This document shows, in pieces, positions 15,837 to 25,107 of a stretch of 64,000 nt of DNA. Below the pieces are notes generated by a model. It was not told the DNA's origin. It ran no database searches and saw only the letters and a program-made list of their open reading frames with translations. This stretch comes from Massilia sp. CFBP 13721 (lineage in GTDB: Bacteria > Pseudomonadota > Gammaproteobacteria > Burkholderiales > Burkholderiaceae_D): positions 33,606 through 97,605 of the forward strand of contig NZ_JACYUY010000024.1 in NCBI RefSeq assembly GCF_014842025.1. Reading direction: 5' to 3'. Numbering within the stretch: position 1 is the stretch's first letter; each line of letters opens with the position of its first letter. A program made the translations under genes and the position numbers.

Positions 15837-18668
15837 CTAGACGAGCATGGCATTTAGTGACTGCTGCACCGCCTGGAACTCTTCTTCCATATCGGCGAGC
15901 AAGGTGGCCGCACCCGTCACGCTGGCGTTGCGGCCCATTTGTTCGAGGTCCTTGCACAGGCGCGCCAGCGTCTCGGCGCCGACGTTGGCGCTGGCCGACT
16001 TCAGGCTGTGCGCGACGCGGCGCACGGTCTCGGCGTCGTGCCCGCCGACGGCCTGGCGCAGCGTGCGCAGGTGCTGCGGGGTGTCGCCGACATAGGCTGA
16101 AATCACCTTCTGCACCAGCGCGTCGCCGCCGCGCTGGCTGAGCGCGCGGATGTTTTCCAGCGCGCGGGCATTGATGACGTCGCGCTGGATCACGTCGCGC
16201 ATCGCCTGCGGCAGGGCCGGCGCGGCGTCGTCGTGGTGCACGCTGCTGCTGAGCGGCATGGCGATCCAGCGTCCGACCACGCCCGCCAGGTCGGCCTGGG
16301 TAAACGGTTTCGACAGGTAGTCGTCCATACCGGCGGCAAGGCAGGCTTCGCGGTCGCCCTGCAGCGCGTTCGCCGTGATCGCAATCACCGGCAGCATGCG
16401 CGGACGGCCGGCGTCCTGTTCTTCGCGGCGGATGGCGGCGGTGGCGGCAAAGCCGTCCATCACCGGCATCTGGCAATCCATCAGCACCGCCTCGAAAGTC
16501 TGGCTGCGTACCGCTTCCAATGCTTCGAGTCCGTTCTGGGCCACCTGCGCCTGCAGTCCCAGGCTCTCGAGCATGGCCTTGGCCACCTCGACGTTGACCG
16601 GGTTGTCCTCGGCCAGCAGCACGCGCCGGATGCGCGCGGTCCGTTCGCCGCGCGGCGCCTGCGGCGGCGGCAGGAACTGGGCGGCGGGGGCGGTCAGCCC
16701 GCGCGCGCGCGCGCCGAGGCAGGCGAACAGGTCGGCCGCGCGTGCCGGTTCGATCAGCTGGTAGGCGACACCGGCTTCGCGCCGCTGTACCGGATCGGCT
16801 GCCAGGCGTTCGGGACTGAGCAGGATCAGGCGCGTCGGGCGCGTCAACGGGTCGGCCTTGATGGTGGCCGCCAGCAGCAGCCCGCTCGACTGGCGCAGTT
16901 CCATGTTGAGGATGGCGGCGTCGAATGGCGCGCCCGCGCGTGCCTGCGCCGCCAGCAGCTCGAGCGCGGCACGCGCGCCGTCCGCCTGTTCGCAGGCGAG
17001 CTCCCAGGCCGACAGGTGGCGCGCCAGGGCGATGCGCGTGGTGGCGTCCTCGTCGACCACCAGCACGCGCATGCCGTTCAGGGTCTGCTGGCCGCCAGGC
17101 GCCGCCGCGCCCGGCGCGTCCGGGTCGACGCGGCGCTTGTCGAAGCTGACCGTGAACCAGAACACCGAGCCCTGCTTGACGCCGTTGTGGGTGCCGTTGT
17201 CGACGCCGATCGCGCCGCCCATCAGTTCCACCAGTTGCTTCGAGATCGCCAGCCCGAGGCCGGTGCCGCCAAACTTGCGGGTGGTCGAATCGTCGGCCTG
17301 CGAAAAGGCTTCGAACAGGCGCCCGCGCGCCTCGCGCGCGATGCCGATGCCGGTATCGATCACCTCGAAGCGCAGCACCACCGCCTGGCTGTCTTCGCTC
17401 GCCACGCGCACCCGCGCCACGATGCGGCCGCGCTCGGTGAACTTGATCGCATTGCCGAGCAAGTTGGCCATGATCTGGCGCAGGCGGTTGGGGTCGCCGC
17501 AGATCGCCACCGGGATGTCGTTGGCGATGTCGAATTCGAAGGCGATGCCCTTGTTCTGCGCCTGCGGCGTGTAGACGGTGTGGATGTCTTCGAGCAGGTC
17601 CCACAGGTTGAAGTTGATGTATTCGATGGTCAGCTTGCCGGCCTCGATCTTCGAAAAGTCGAGGATGTCGTTGATGATCACCAGCAGGTGTTCGCCGGAG
17701 CGCTTGACCAGGCGCGTGTAGTTGCGCTGGGCTTCGGTGAGGCTGGTACCAAGCAGCATCTCGGTCATGCCAAGCACGCCGTTCATCGGCGTGCGGATCT
17801 CGTGGCTCATGGTGGCCAGGAAGGCGCTCTTCGCCCGGCTGGCCGCTTCGGCGGCATTCTTGGCGCGCTCGAGCTGTTCGGTGCGCACCGATACCTGGCG
17901 TTCGAGCTCGTCGCGGTGCGTGGTCAGCGCCGCGCCGCGGCCCTCGATCTGGGCCAGCATGTCGTTGAAGCTGTCGATCAGCGTCCCCAGTTCGTCGCGG
18001 CGCGTGTGCGCCACTCGCAAGGTGGTGTTCTGGCTTTCCGACACCTGCTGCGCGGCCGCGATCAGCTTCGTGACCGGATCGGTGATGCTGCGCGTGAAGC
18101 GCCGCGCCAGCACCAGCGACACCAGCAGCGAGACGCACATCGCGCCCGCGAGCACGCCGACGCCGCGCAGGATGTCGCGCCACATCGGCAGCAGGTCGAC
18201 TTCGATCACCAGCACGCCGACCTGGGCCGTGCCGCCGATGACCGGCCGGTACAGGCGCAGCTGCGGCGAGGTGATCCGGCTGCCTTCGAGGTTGGCCGCG
18301 GCCAGCGCTTCGGCGTCCATCGCATCGAGCCTGGCCGGCGGCGCCGCGGCGGCACGCCCGGGTGCCTTATAGGTGGCGAACAGCATGCCCTTGCGATCGT
18401 AGAGGGCTGCGCGCGAGATTTCCTGCTTGGCTTCGAGCGACACGAGCAGGGTCAGGGCCAGGATGCGGTCGTTGAAGACCAGTGCGTCGGCGCTGCTGGT
18501 GGCCACCACGCCGGCCAGCGAGGACAGGTGGCGGCCTTCGTTCTCGCGCTTGCTCAGGACCGAGGCGCTTGAGAAGGCGACGAACACGCACAGCAGCGCG
18601 GTGGCGGTCGACAGCAGCGACATCGTCGTCAGTTTGCGGTACAGGCTGGAACGCGCGAAGTTCGGCAT
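15837..18668 (-). CDS. BarA-like hybrid sensor histidine kinase
   Basis: 943 residues from ATG 18668. The frame continues to a TTG at 18758, but MPNFARSSLYRKL is the usual start. Order: TM1 (about 16-38), CHASE8 periplasmic sensor (about 40-160), TM2 (about 168-188), HAMP, HisKA (His289 in MSHEIRTPMNGV), HATPase (N-box LLGNAIKFTE, G-boxes DTGIGI and GGTGLGLAI), REC1, REC2 (Asp731 in LMDCQMPVMDG) and a C-terminal HPt (His887 in AHSLKSASANVG). REC1 has Asn588 where the phosphorylated Asp should be (ILNMELR), so it is degenerate. It is operonic with the downstream c-di-GMP response regulator. Confidence 0.94.
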   Translation of the reverse strand: MPNFARSSLYRKLTTMSLLSTATALLCVFVAFSSASVLSKRENEGRHLSSLAGVVATSSADALVFNDRILALTLLVSLEAKQEISRAALYDRKGMLFATYKAPGRAAAAPPARLDAMDAEALAAANLEGSRITSPQLRLYRPVIGGTAQVGVLVIEVDLLPMWRDILRGVGVLAGAMCVSLLVSLVLARRFTRSITDPVTKLIAAAQQVSESQNTTLRVAHTRRDELGTLIDSFNDMLAQIEGRGAALTTHRDELERQVSVRTEQLERAKNAAEAASRAKSAFLATMSHEIRTPMNGVLGMTEMLLGTSLTEAQRNYTRLVKRSGEHLLVIINDILDFSKIEAGKLTIEYINFNLWDLLEDIHTVYTPQAQNKGIAFEFDIANDIPVAICGDPNRLRQIMANLLGNAIKFTERGRIVARVRVASEDSQAVVLRFEVIDTGIGIAREARGRLFEAFSQADDSTTRKFGGTGLGLAISKQLVELMGGAIGVDNGTHNGVKQGSVFWFTVSFDKRRVDPDAPGAAAPGGQQTLNGMRVLVVDEDATTRIALARHLSAWELACEQADGARAALELLAAQARAGAPFDAAILNMELRQSSGLLLAATIKADPLTRPTRLILLSPERLAADPVQRREAGVAYQLIEPARAADLFACLGARARGLTAPAAQFLPPPQAPRGERTARIRRVLLAEDNPVNVEVAKAMLESLGLQAQVAQNGLEALEAVRSQTFEAVLMDCQMPVMDGFAATAAIRREEQDAGRPRMLPVIAITANALQGDREACLAAGMDDYLSKPFTQADLAGVVGRWIAMPLSSSVHHDDAAPALPQAMRDVIQRDVINARALENIRALSQRGGDALVQKVISAYVGDTPQHLRTLRQAVGGHDAETVRRVAHSLKSASANVGAETLARLCKDLEQMGRNASVTGAATLLADMEEEFQAVQQSLNAMLV

Positions 18669-18826
18669 GGCGGCAGATGTGCAGGAGCGGCATGGCAATA
18701 CGGGCCGGCGCCAACCAGCACGCGCATGCCCTCCTTGCAGAAATGCAAATTCCTGCAAGAAAAAATATTACGTGGGAGGGGAGGGGGTGGCTTTGCGTTG
18801 CCGCAAAGCGGGGGGCGTGGGGTGGC

Positions 18827-18930
18827 GTGGGGTGGACACGGCTGTGCCGCCCACGCGTTCCGTGCACGGGGTGAAATGTGCGTTGGCTTTATGCGGCCTG
18901 TCTTCCGTGGGCACAAGTGCCCACGCTACG
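18827..18930. repeat. Degenerate GTAGGGTGGGC-family element
   Basis: A decayed copy. The right end GTGGGCACAAGTGCCCAC then GCTACG matches the end of the element at 10244-10408, and the left end GGGGTGGACACGGCTGTGCCGCCC is only partly complementary to it. It lies between the hybrid kinase promoter and the 20-bp hairpin at the end of the yjiX-type gene. Confidence 0.55.
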
Positions 18931-18931
18931 C

Positions 18932-18974
18932 GCGGAGGATGTTGCTGACGCTTCGCGTCAGCAACATCCTCCGC
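18932..18974. terminator. Perfect 20-bp stem-loop overlapping the end of the yjiX-type gene
   Basis: Arm 18932-18951 pairs without mismatch with arm 18955-18974 around a 3-nt TTC loop. The TGA stop of the gene and its last codons lie in the right arm. No T-tract follows in either direction, so it may be a 3'-end stabilising or Rho-blocking hairpin rather than a classical terminator. Confidence 0.6.
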
Positions 18975-19155
18975 TTCGCCCCGACCCATAGCGCGCTTCC
19001 TGCCGCTCGCGGAAAAACTCCTCGTACGTCATCGCCGGCTTGTCGGGATGCTCGCGCTCCATGTGCGCCAGGTAGGTGTCGTACTCGGGCAAGCCGACCA
19101 TCAGGCGCATGCTTTGCCCGAGATAGCGGCCGGCCTGGGCGAGGGTGGAGAACAT
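18958..19155 (-). CDS. YbdD/YjiX family protein downstream of cstA
   Basis: 65 residues. The protein matches the short YbdD/YjiX family: GRYLGQSMRLMVGLPEYDTYLAHMEREHPDKPAMTYEEFF, then RERQEARYG and a Gly-rich tail ending in Cys-Cys. This small protein is almost always encoded directly after CstA/BtsT-type pyruvate or peptide transporters, and is probably an accessory of them. The ATG overlaps the cstA stop by one base (TAATG), so translation is coupled. The last codons and stop lie within a perfect hairpin. Confidence 0.9.
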   Translation of the reverse strand: MFSTLAQAGRYLGQSMRLMVGLPEYDTYLAHMEREHPDKPAMTYEEFFRERQEARYGSGRSGGCC

Positions 19156-21221
19156 TACGGCACCTGTGGCGTCGGCGCAGCGACGAACGGCGATTCCTTG
19201 ACCGTCGGGTTGCTGTTGTTGCGCGCATTGATCACCGTGCGGATGCCGTAGTACAGCACGGCGATCACCACGATCATGAAGAAGCCGGCCAGCGCGGCGT
19301 CGACGTAATCGTTGAAGATGATGCGGCGCATCTCGCCGAGCGACTTGGCCGGGGCCAGCACCTGGCCCTGGTCGAGCGCGGCCTGGAACTTCTGGGCGTG
19401 GGCCACGAAACCGATCTTCACGTTTTCGTGGAAGATCTTTTGCCAGCCGGCGCTCAAGGTGCAGATCAGCAGCCAGATGGTCGGCAGCACGGTGACCCAG
19501 GCGTATTGACCGCGCTTCATCTTGAACAGCACGACGGTGCCCAGCATCAGCGCGATACCGGCCAGCATCTGGTTGGCGATGCCGAACAGCGGCCACAGGG
19601 TGTTGATGCCGCCCAGCGGATCGACCACGCCCTGGTACAGGAAGTAACCCCAGGCCGCCACGCACAGGCCGGTGGCCAGCAGGTTGGCCGGCAGCGATTC
19701 GGTGCGCTTCAGGGCCGGGGCGAACGCGCCCAGCAGGTCTTGCAGCATGAAGCGTCCCGCACGGGTGCCGGCGTCGACCGCGGTCAGGATGAACAGCGCT
19801 TCGAACAGGATCGCGAAGTGGTACCAGAAGGCCATCATGGTCTTGCCGCCGACGACGTTCGAGAGGATGTTGGCCATGCCGACCGCCAGCGTCGGGGCGC
19901 CGCCGGCGCGCGAGATGATGGTGTGCTCGCCGACGTCCTTGGCCATTTGCGTGAGCGCATCCGGCGTCACCACGAAGCCCCAGTTGGAGACGGCCGCGGC
20001 CGCGCTTTCGGCGGTGGTGCCGAGCAGCGCCGCCGGTGCGTTCATCGCAAAATAAATGCCCGGGTCGATGGTCGATGCGGCCACCAGCGCCATGATGGCG
20101 ACAAAGGATTCCATCAGCATGGCGCCGTAGCCGATGAAGCGGGCGTGGCTCTCGTTCTCGATCATCTTCGGCGTGGTGCCCGAGGAGATCAGCGCGTGGA
20201 AGCCGGACACGGCGCCGCAAGCGATCGTGATGAACAGGAAGGGGAACAGGTTGCCCGACCAGACCGGACCGGTGCCGTCGACGAAACGCGTCACGGCCGG
20301 CATCTGCATGTGCGGCGCGACCAGCAGGATGCCGATCGCCAGCGCCACGATGGTGCCGATTTTAAGGAAAGTCGACAGGTAGTCGCGCGGCGCCAGCAGC
20401 AGCCAGACCGGAATGACGGAAGCGACGAAACCGTAGCCGATCAGCATCCAGGTCAGCTCGGTACCGGTGAAGGTGAACATCGGGCCGAGGGTGGGGGAGT
20501 CGTGCACCCACTGGCCGCCGATGATGGCGAGCATCAGCAGGATGAAGCCGATGAAGGAAATCTCGCCAATGCGGCCGACGCGGATGTAGCGCGAATAAAT
20601 GCCCATGAAGAGCGCGATCGGAATCGTCGCCATGACGGTAAAGCTGCCCCAGGGTGAGCCGGTCAACGCCTTGACGACGATCAGCGCCAGCACCGCCAGG
20701 ATGATAACCATGATCATGAAGGTACCGAACAGCGCGATAATGCCCGGAATCTCGCCCATTTCAGACTTGATGAGGTCGCCCAGTGAGCGACCGTCGCGGC
20801 GCATCGACATGAACAGGACGATGAAGTCCTGCACCGCGCCGGCAAACACGACGCCGGCAAGGATCCACATCATGCCCGGCAGGTAGCCCATCTGGGCGGC
20901 AAGCACGGGGCCGACCAGCGGGCCGGCGCCGGCAATCGCCGCGAAGTGGTGGCCGAACAGGACGTACTGGTTGGTCGGTACGTAATCGAGGCCGTCGTTG
21001 TATTTATAGGCCGGGGTCTGGCGGCTGGGGTCGAGTCCCATCACCTTGGTGGCGATGTACAGGCTGTAGAAACGGTAGGCGATCAGGTAGACGCAGACGG
21101 CGGCCGCCACCACCCACACGGCATTGATGGACTCGCCGCGGCGCAAGGCTACGTAGGCGAGCGCACCGGCGCCGAGGAGTGAGAGCGCCGCCCAGCCGAG
21201 TCGATTTCCGAGACGATTCAT
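19155..21221 (-). CDS. cstA: Carbon starvation protein CstA-type transporter
   Basis: 688 residues with about 16-18 membrane segments. Family marks include AYKYNDGLDYVPTNQYVLFGHHFAAIAGAGPLVGPVLAAQ near residues 70-110, FIVLFMSMRRDGRSLGDL, and SGFHALISSGTTPKMI. CstA/BtsT proteins import pyruvate and some peptides under carbon limitation, in the inner membrane. The gene overlaps the yjiX-type gene by one base. The 287-bp divergent region upstream (21222-21508) separates it from the HDOD gene and must hold both promoters. No btsSR-type regulator is adjacent. Confidence 0.94.
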   Translation of the reverse strand: MNRLGNRLGWAALSLLGAGALAYVALRRGESINAVWVVAAAVCVYLIAYRFYSLYIATKVMGLDPSRQTPAYKYNDGLDYVPTNQYVLFGHHFAAIAGAGPLVGPVLAAQMGYLPGMMWILAGVVFAGAVQDFIVLFMSMRRDGRSLGDLIKSEMGEIPGIIALFGTFMIMVIILAVLALIVVKALTGSPWGSFTVMATIPIALFMGIYSRYIRVGRIGEISFIGFILLMLAIIGGQWVHDSPTLGPMFTFTGTELTWMLIGYGFVASVIPVWLLLAPRDYLSTFLKIGTIVALAIGILLVAPHMQMPAVTRFVDGTGPVWSGNLFPFLFITIACGAVSGFHALISSGTTPKMIENESHARFIGYGAMLMESFVAIMALVAASTIDPGIYFAMNAPAALLGTTAESAAAAVSNWGFVVTPDALTQMAKDVGEHTIISRAGGAPTLAVGMANILSNVVGGKTMMAFWYHFAILFEALFILTAVDAGTRAGRFMLQDLLGAFAPALKRTESLPANLLATGLCVAAWGYFLYQGVVDPLGGINTLWPLFGIANQMLAGIALMLGTVVLFKMKRGQYAWVTVLPTIWLLICTLSAGWQKIFHENVKIGFVAHAQKFQAALDQGQVLAPAKSLGEMRRIIFNDYVDAALAGFFMIVVIAVLYYGIRTVINARNNSNPTVKESPFVAAPTPQVP

Positions 21222-21508
21222 GGTGGCTCCTTGAAGTTATTGTTGGTATGGGCGCGGCGTATCCGCTACGCTGATGGGGCTGACAGCGTGGCTGGAAGGG
21301 TCCGACCCCGGACTTTCGTTATTATTGCCCTATTATGTAAAAGGCAAGCGCATGATTCTAACTGTCAGGTGTGGCAATTTCGCTACGTATTATCCCGTAG
21401 TGCTTTTGTCATGATTGCGGGATGAAATGTATCTTTGTGGAAACATTTCGATTGCTTTTGGTCATCTGCTCGACTAATATTGTCTGACTACCTATTCCGA
21501 AGACGCCG

Positions 21509-22660
21509 ATGGCTTTGCTGGACTTGAAACATCTGCCGCTGGTGCGCCTGCGCCCGGTGGCGAACAGCCGCAACGAATGGGTGGCGCTGCGCATGAACCT
21601 GGGGGATGGCGAAGTGCCGGTGTTTTTCGGCGCGCCCGATCTGCTGGCGGCGATCGCCCCGCTCGACTGCGTGCTGCACCTGGACGACCCGGCCCGGCTT
21701 ACGCCCAAGCTGCTGACCCTGCTGCCGCCGCAACGCATCGTACTGTCCTTCCCCGCCGGCGCGCTGGCGCAGGAGGGCAGGGCCCAGCGCCTTGCCGCGC
21801 TGGCCGATGCCAGCTACCGCCTGCTGCTCGACGGCCCGCTGCCGTTTGGCATGGCACGTCCGGCAGGGGTACGCGCCGTCTCGCTCGATTGCCGCATCGG
21901 CGCACCCCTGGCCGGCAGCCTGTCCGCGGCCTTTGGGCCGCACCTGGCGCACGGCGTCGACAGCGCGGCGCGCCTGGCCGACTGCATGCGCGCCGGCTTC
22001 GCCCTGTTCAGCGGCGACTACCCGCTCGACCGGAGCGCCGCGCGGCCGCAGGACGCCACCTCGCGCCGGCGCATCCTGGGCCTCCTGGCCTTGCTCGCGT
22101 CGGACGCCGATGCGCGCGAACTCGAACTGCTGCTCAAGCAGGACCCGGCGCTTTCCTACCATTTGCTCAAACTAGTCAATTCGGCCGCCTTCGCGGTGAA
22201 CACCACGATTACCGGCTACGCCCAGGCGATCGCCGTGCTGGGCCGGCGCCAGCTGCAGCGCTGGCTGCAATTGCTGCTGTATGCGCGCAGCGAAGCCGAC
22301 GGCTTGCCGAACCTGCTGCTGCCCCTGGCCGCACTGCGCGCCGGCCAGCTGGAAATGCTGTGCAGGCGCGAGGGGGGCGAGCGCGACGCCCAGGACCTGG
22401 CCTTCATGACCGGCGCCTTTTCCCTGCTCGACCGCCTGCTCGGCATGCCGATGGCCGAGATCCTCGCCGAGCTTCCTTTGCCCGCGCACGTGACGGCGGC
22501 GCTGCTGGCGCGCGAAAGCGTACTGGGCCAGCGCCTGGCGTTGAGCGAATCCGGTCCCGACGCCGCGCTACTGGCGAGTGCCGAGGTCGATGCCGCAGCC
22601 TGGTGGGACAGCCAGCTGCACGCGCATCACTGGGCGATCCAGGTGGCCCGCAATGTCTGA
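21509..22660 (+). CDS. HDOD protein with a degenerate EAL-like N-terminus
   Basis: 383 residues of the YuxH-like architecture. The N-terminal half (about 1-180) has the spacing and secondary structure of an EAL domain but lacks the EAL, DDFGTG and other catalytic motifs, so it cannot be a phosphodiesterase. The C-terminal half is an HDOD domain (about 188-370), with ELELLLKQDPALSYHLLKLVNSAAFAVNTTITGYAQAIAVLGRRQLQRWLQLLL as its core. HDOD proteins act as signalling scaffolds in motility and c-di-GMP pathways. Its stop overlaps the ATG of the PAS-GGDEF-EAL gene (ATGTCTGA), so the two are coupled. Confidence 0.88.
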   Translation: MALLDLKHLPLVRLRPVANSRNEWVALRMNLGDGEVPVFFGAPDLLAAIAPLDCVLHLDDPARLTPKLLTLLPPQRIVLSFPAGALAQEGRAQRLAALADASYRLLLDGPLPFGMARPAGVRAVSLDCRIGAPLAGSLSAAFGPHLAHGVDSAARLADCMRAGFALFSGDYPLDRSAARPQDATSRRRILGLLALLASDADARELELLLKQDPALSYHLLKLVNSAAFAVNTTITGYAQAIAVLGRRQLQRWLQLLLYARSEADGLPNLLLPLAALRAGQLEMLCRREGGERDAQDLAFMTGAFSLLDRLLGMPMAEILAELPLPAHVTAALLARESVLGQRLALSESGPDAALLASAEVDAAAWWDSQLHAHHWAIQVARNV

Positions 22661-24710
22661 CGCACTGATCCTGTCGACCCACGATTTCGTCGCCTGCAGC
22701 GCCGCGCTCAGCCAGGCCGTGCTGCGCCTGCGCGGCGAGGCGCTGAGCGCGGAACTGGGCCGCATCGCGCGCGCCCTGCTGGCCAGCCCCGAGGGACGTT
22801 TCCTGCCGGTCGACCCGATGGCCCCGAACGGCGCCGAACCGTGCGTCGCGCCCCCCAGCATGCTGGTGCACGAAATCCATACCGACGGCGCCTATTACGG
22901 CTGCTACGAAGTCGGCGGGCGCGGCGACTACGACGAGCACGACCGGCGCAACCTGGCCGGCCTGGCCACGCTCACCGGCACGCTGCTGCAGGTGCACTCG
23001 CTGGCGCGGCACGCCACCCACGCCTATGCCGGCATCGAAGCGCAACTGGCGCGCCAGTCGCAAATCCTCGACCAGATCCACGAATCGGTACTCACGCTCG
23101 ACCTGATGGGCTACATCACCAGCTGGAACGGCGGCGCCGAGCACCTGTTCGGCTATTCGTCGCTGGAAGCGGTGGGGCAGAGCATCCTGTTCCTCTACGT
23201 CGACGAAGACGAAAGCCTGCCGGATGCGTTCGCCGAAAACGGCGGGCGCATGATGGAGGTGCGGCGCCGTAAAAAATCGGGCGAGGTATTCTGGGCCAGC
23301 CTGTCGCTGTCGCCCTTGCGCGATATGGAAGAGCGCCCGGTCGGCCTGATCGCCTACCTCACCGACATCACCGAGCGCAAGCTGGCCGAAGAACGCCTGC
23401 ATCACCTGGCCTATTACAACGAACTCACCGGCCTGCCGAACCGCACCCTGTTCGCGCGCCTGGTCGACCAGGCGCTGATGGTAGCGCAGCGCAACGTGGG
23501 CACCGGCTGCGTGCTGTTCATCGACCTGAACCGCTTCAAGCTGGTGAACGACACCCTCGGCCGCCGCGTCGGCGACGAATTGCTGCGCCAGGTCGCGGCG
23601 CGCTTTCGCGCCACCCTGCGCGAAGAAGACGTGGTCGCGCACCTAGCCGGCGACGAATTCGCGGTCGGCCTGTTCGACATCCGCCAGCACTTCGAGGCGA
23701 CCACGGTCGCCCAGAAGCTGCAGGCCGCGCTCGATGCGCCTTTCCTGGTCGACGGCCACGACCTGCGCGTGGGCGCCAGCGTCGGCATCAGCGTGTTCCC
23801 GCAGGATGGAGTGGAAGCCGAGACGCTGCTGCGCAACGCCGACATTGCGATGGCGCGCGCCAAAGAGGGCCACGCGAATCCGGACAATAGTGTCGCCTTC
23901 TACAGCATGGACATGAACCAGGGCATGCACGAGCGCATGCGCATCGAGTCCGGCCTGCGCCACGCGCTCGGCCATGGCGAACTGCTGCTGTACTACCAGC
24001 CGAAGTTCGAGATCGGCAGCGACCGCCTGATCGGCGCCGAAGCGCTGGTGCGCTGGGCCCATCCCGAGCGCGGCCTGGTGCCGCCAGCCGACTTCATCCC
24101 GCTGGCCGAAACCACGGGCCTGATCGTGCAGGTCGGCGAATGGGTGCTGGAGCAAGCCTGCGCCCAGGCCGCCATCTGGCAGCGCGCCGGCCTGCGTCCG
24201 TTCCGCATTGCCGTCAACGTCTCGGCGCGCGAATTCACCTCCTCGCTGCCGGCGCGCGTCGTCGCCACCCTGGCACGCTACGCGCTCGACCCATGCTGGC
24301 TCGAACTCGAAATCACCGAAAGCACCCTGATGCACGACATCGACCGCGTGATCGGCATCATGGACAGCATCAACGCGCTTGGCGTGGCGCTCTCGCTGGA
24401 CGACTTCGGCACCGGTTATTCGAGCCTGTCGTACCTGAAGCGCTTTCCAATCCACACCCTCAAGATCGACCGCTCGTTCACGACCGGGATTCCCGCGGAT
24501 TCGAGCGACTGCGCCATCGCCAGCACCATCATCAGCATCGGCCGCCAGCTCGGACACCGGGTGATCGCAGAAGGGGTCGAAACTCTCGACCAGCTTTCCT
24601 TCCTGCGCTCCTCGGGCTGCGACGAGGTGCAGGGTTACCTGTACGCGGCGCCGTTGCCGGCGGCGCGCTTCGAGCAGGGGTTGCGGGAGAATTGGTTGCT
24701 GGTGGAGTAG
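22653..24710 (+). CDS. PAS-GGDEF-EAL cyclic-di-GMP protein
   Basis: 685 residues from the ATG that overlaps the upstream stop. Residues 1-120 look like a partial GAF-type sensor, followed by a PAS domain (about 130-245, ending YLTDITERKLAEE), GGDEF (about 247-425) and EAL (about 430-680). The GGDEF motif is AGDEF (332-336), a variant that is active in some family members. EAL (463-465), ITESTL and DDFGTGYSS are intact, so phosphodiesterase activity is likely. It is paired with the HDOD protein, which may act as its adaptor. Confidence 0.94.
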   Translation: MSDALILSTHDFVACSAALSQAVLRLRGEALSAELGRIARALLASPEGRFLPVDPMAPNGAEPCVAPPSMLVHEIHTDGAYYGCYEVGGRGDYDEHDRRNLAGLATLTGTLLQVHSLARHATHAYAGIEAQLARQSQILDQIHESVLTLDLMGYITSWNGGAEHLFGYSSLEAVGQSILFLYVDEDESLPDAFAENGGRMMEVRRRKKSGEVFWASLSLSPLRDMEERPVGLIAYLTDITERKLAEERLHHLAYYNELTGLPNRTLFARLVDQALMVAQRNVGTGCVLFIDLNRFKLVNDTLGRRVGDELLRQVAARFRATLREEDVVAHLAGDEFAVGLFDIRQHFEATTVAQKLQAALDAPFLVDGHDLRVGASVGISVFPQDGVEAETLLRNADIAMARAKEGHANPDNSVAFYSMDMNQGMHERMRIESGLRHALGHGELLLYYQPKFEIGSDRLIGAEALVRWAHPERGLVPPADFIPLAETTGLIVQVGEWVLEQACAQAAIWQRAGLRPFRIAVNVSAREFTSSLPARVVATLARYALDPCWLELEITESTLMHDIDRVIGIMDSINALGVALSLDDFGTGYSSLSYLKRFPIHTLKIDRSFTTGIPADSSDCAIASTIISIGRQLGHRVIAEGVETLDQLSFLRSSGCDEVQGYLYAAPLPAARFEQGLRENWLLVE

Positions 24711-24790
24711 GGTGAATAGGGAATGCTTGCGGCAACGCTCAAGGCAGTGGGGCTGGCACTTGCCAAATACACGTGTAATCGCTGCAATTC

Positions 24791-24821
24791 ATGCGGTGAT
24801 TGTACGGATTAATCGCCGCAT
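24791..24821. repeat. Hairpin after the PAS-GGDEF-EAL gene
   Basis: ATGCGGTGATT (24791-24801) pairs with AATCGCCGCAT (24811-24821), with one G-T pair and a 9-nt loop. There is no T-tract. It may form a 3'-end structure. Confidence 0.4.
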
Positions 24822-24863
24822 TGCCAATCCAGAACGAGCACGACTGCCCAGCAAGAGAAAACG

Positions 24864-24890
24864 AAAAAAGCCCCAACTCGTGGGGCTTTT
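24864..24890 (-). terminator. Intrinsic terminator of tRNA-Ser
   Basis: On the reverse strand GCCCCAC-GAGT-TGGGGC is followed by six Ts, 13 bp after the tRNA 3' end. The opposite strand also has a short T-run, so it may work in both directions. Confidence 0.88.
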
Positions 24891-24902
24891 GTTCAATATG
24901 CT

Positions 24903-24992
24903 TGGCGGAAGCGGTGAGATTCGAACTCACGAACGGGTTCCCCCGTCGGCAGTTTTCAAGACTGCTGCCTTCAACCACTCGGCCACGCTTCC
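24903..24992 (-). tRNA. tRNA-Ser(TGA)
   Basis: 90 nt on the reverse strand. Acceptor stem GGAAGCG/CGCTTCC, D-arm with GGCCGAGTGGTTGAAGGC, anticodon loop CTTGAAA with TGA at 24956-24958, a long variable arm typical of serine tRNAs, T-loop GTTCGAATC, and an encoded CCA end. It reads UCA and related serine codons. A terminator follows directly. Confidence 0.97.
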
Positions 24993-25107
24993 TGACGTCC
25001 GGCATTATACATAAATCACTCTCTTGAGGGCAGGCAATCGGGCAGCGATATGGCCAGGGTCGATGTGGTTTGCTATATGATCCCACCCTTCGAACCGAAA
25101 GTTTGCA

